From Chara braunii (lineage: Eukaryota; Streptophyta; Charophyceae; Charales; Characeae), in contig BFEA01000034.1 in NCBI GenBank assembly GCA_003427395.1, positions 3,019,127-3,047,874 on the forward strand: a stretch of 28,748 bases of DNA, read 5' to 3'. The first letter of the stretch is position 1. Each line of letters begins with the position of its first letter. Made by a program: the position numbers and the translations under genes. The notes below the pieces were generated by a model, which had not been told where the DNA came from, made no database searches, and saw nothing but the letters and a program-made list of their open reading frames with translations. This document shows positions 28,589 to 28,748 of this stretch, in pieces.

Positions 28589-28748
28589 TTTTTTGGTTGG
28601 TGTTGGCGCGGCGCGGGGTCTTTATTCGCTGCAGGTTTGTTTTGCGCCGCGCTGTGATTGCAGGTGTCGGCCATATTCAACCAGGTAGTGTATATCTCCA
28701 TTTTCTAGCGCAAGATTCATCGATTTGAAGATTCTCTCTCTCTCTCTC
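28589..28748 (+). repeat. 438-bp tandem unit, copy 2 (cut by window end)
   Basis: It matches 28151-28310 with few differences. One is a change in the right arm of the GC-rich inverted repeat (GCGCCGCGCT) that turns the last pair into a G-T wobble. Confidence 0.95.

Overview
The window is repeat-rich eukaryotic nuclear DNA, almost certainly from the plant lineage. The evidence is a plant-type DUF1639 exon, Ty3/gypsy relics with a chromodomain-like tail, a plant-style LINE relic with a zf-RVT zinc knuckle, several tRNA-derived SINEs and long (GA)n and (CA)n tracts. I cannot name the species. A charophyte alga or a non-seed plant would fit, but that is a weak inference. There are no bacterial operons, CRISPR arrays or genuine tRNA or rRNA genes.

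Layout. 1-1100: (CA)n, then a possible LTR. 1127-4230: decayed Ty3/gypsy element on the minus strand (integrase tail, reverse transcriptase, protease, Gag zinc knuckle), with RNase H and the integrase core deleted. 5780-7290: (GA)n and an inverted pair of ~190-bp repeats with tRNA-like ends. One arm overlaps the end of a cysteine-rich ORF with RING-type spacing. 7345-8690: TATA-box promoter-like segment followed by degenerate ~50-bp minisatellites, possibly an LTR and leader. 8690-14340: mostly unassigned, with small inverted repeats and an AT-rich 68-bp tandem array. 14560-14597: a perfect Nextera mate-pair junction adapter, which is a sequencing artefact and makes the join there unsafe. 14831-16680: a ~507-bp tandem duplication split by a retroposon, which is itself split by a second retroposon with a perfect 16-bp target duplication. 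17046-19637: more SINEs and the only convincing host coding exon (17682-18065, minus, DUF1639). 21001-23545: a SINE followed by a 5'-truncated LINE on the minus strand. 24200-26250: a possible minus-strand LTR and an ~84-bp tandem array. 26850-27927: decayed Gag and protease of another LTR element on the plus strand. 28151-28748: a 438-bp tandem duplication with embedded microsatellites.

Nothing forms a pathway or an operon. The main biology is mobile-element history: nested insertions with readable target duplications, a retroposon family whose pre-tail hairpin keeps pairing while its sequence changes, and relics whose damage looks like methylation-driven C-to-T decay. I found no clear novel system. 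The retroposon family and the repeat-linked RING-like ORF are the best leads.
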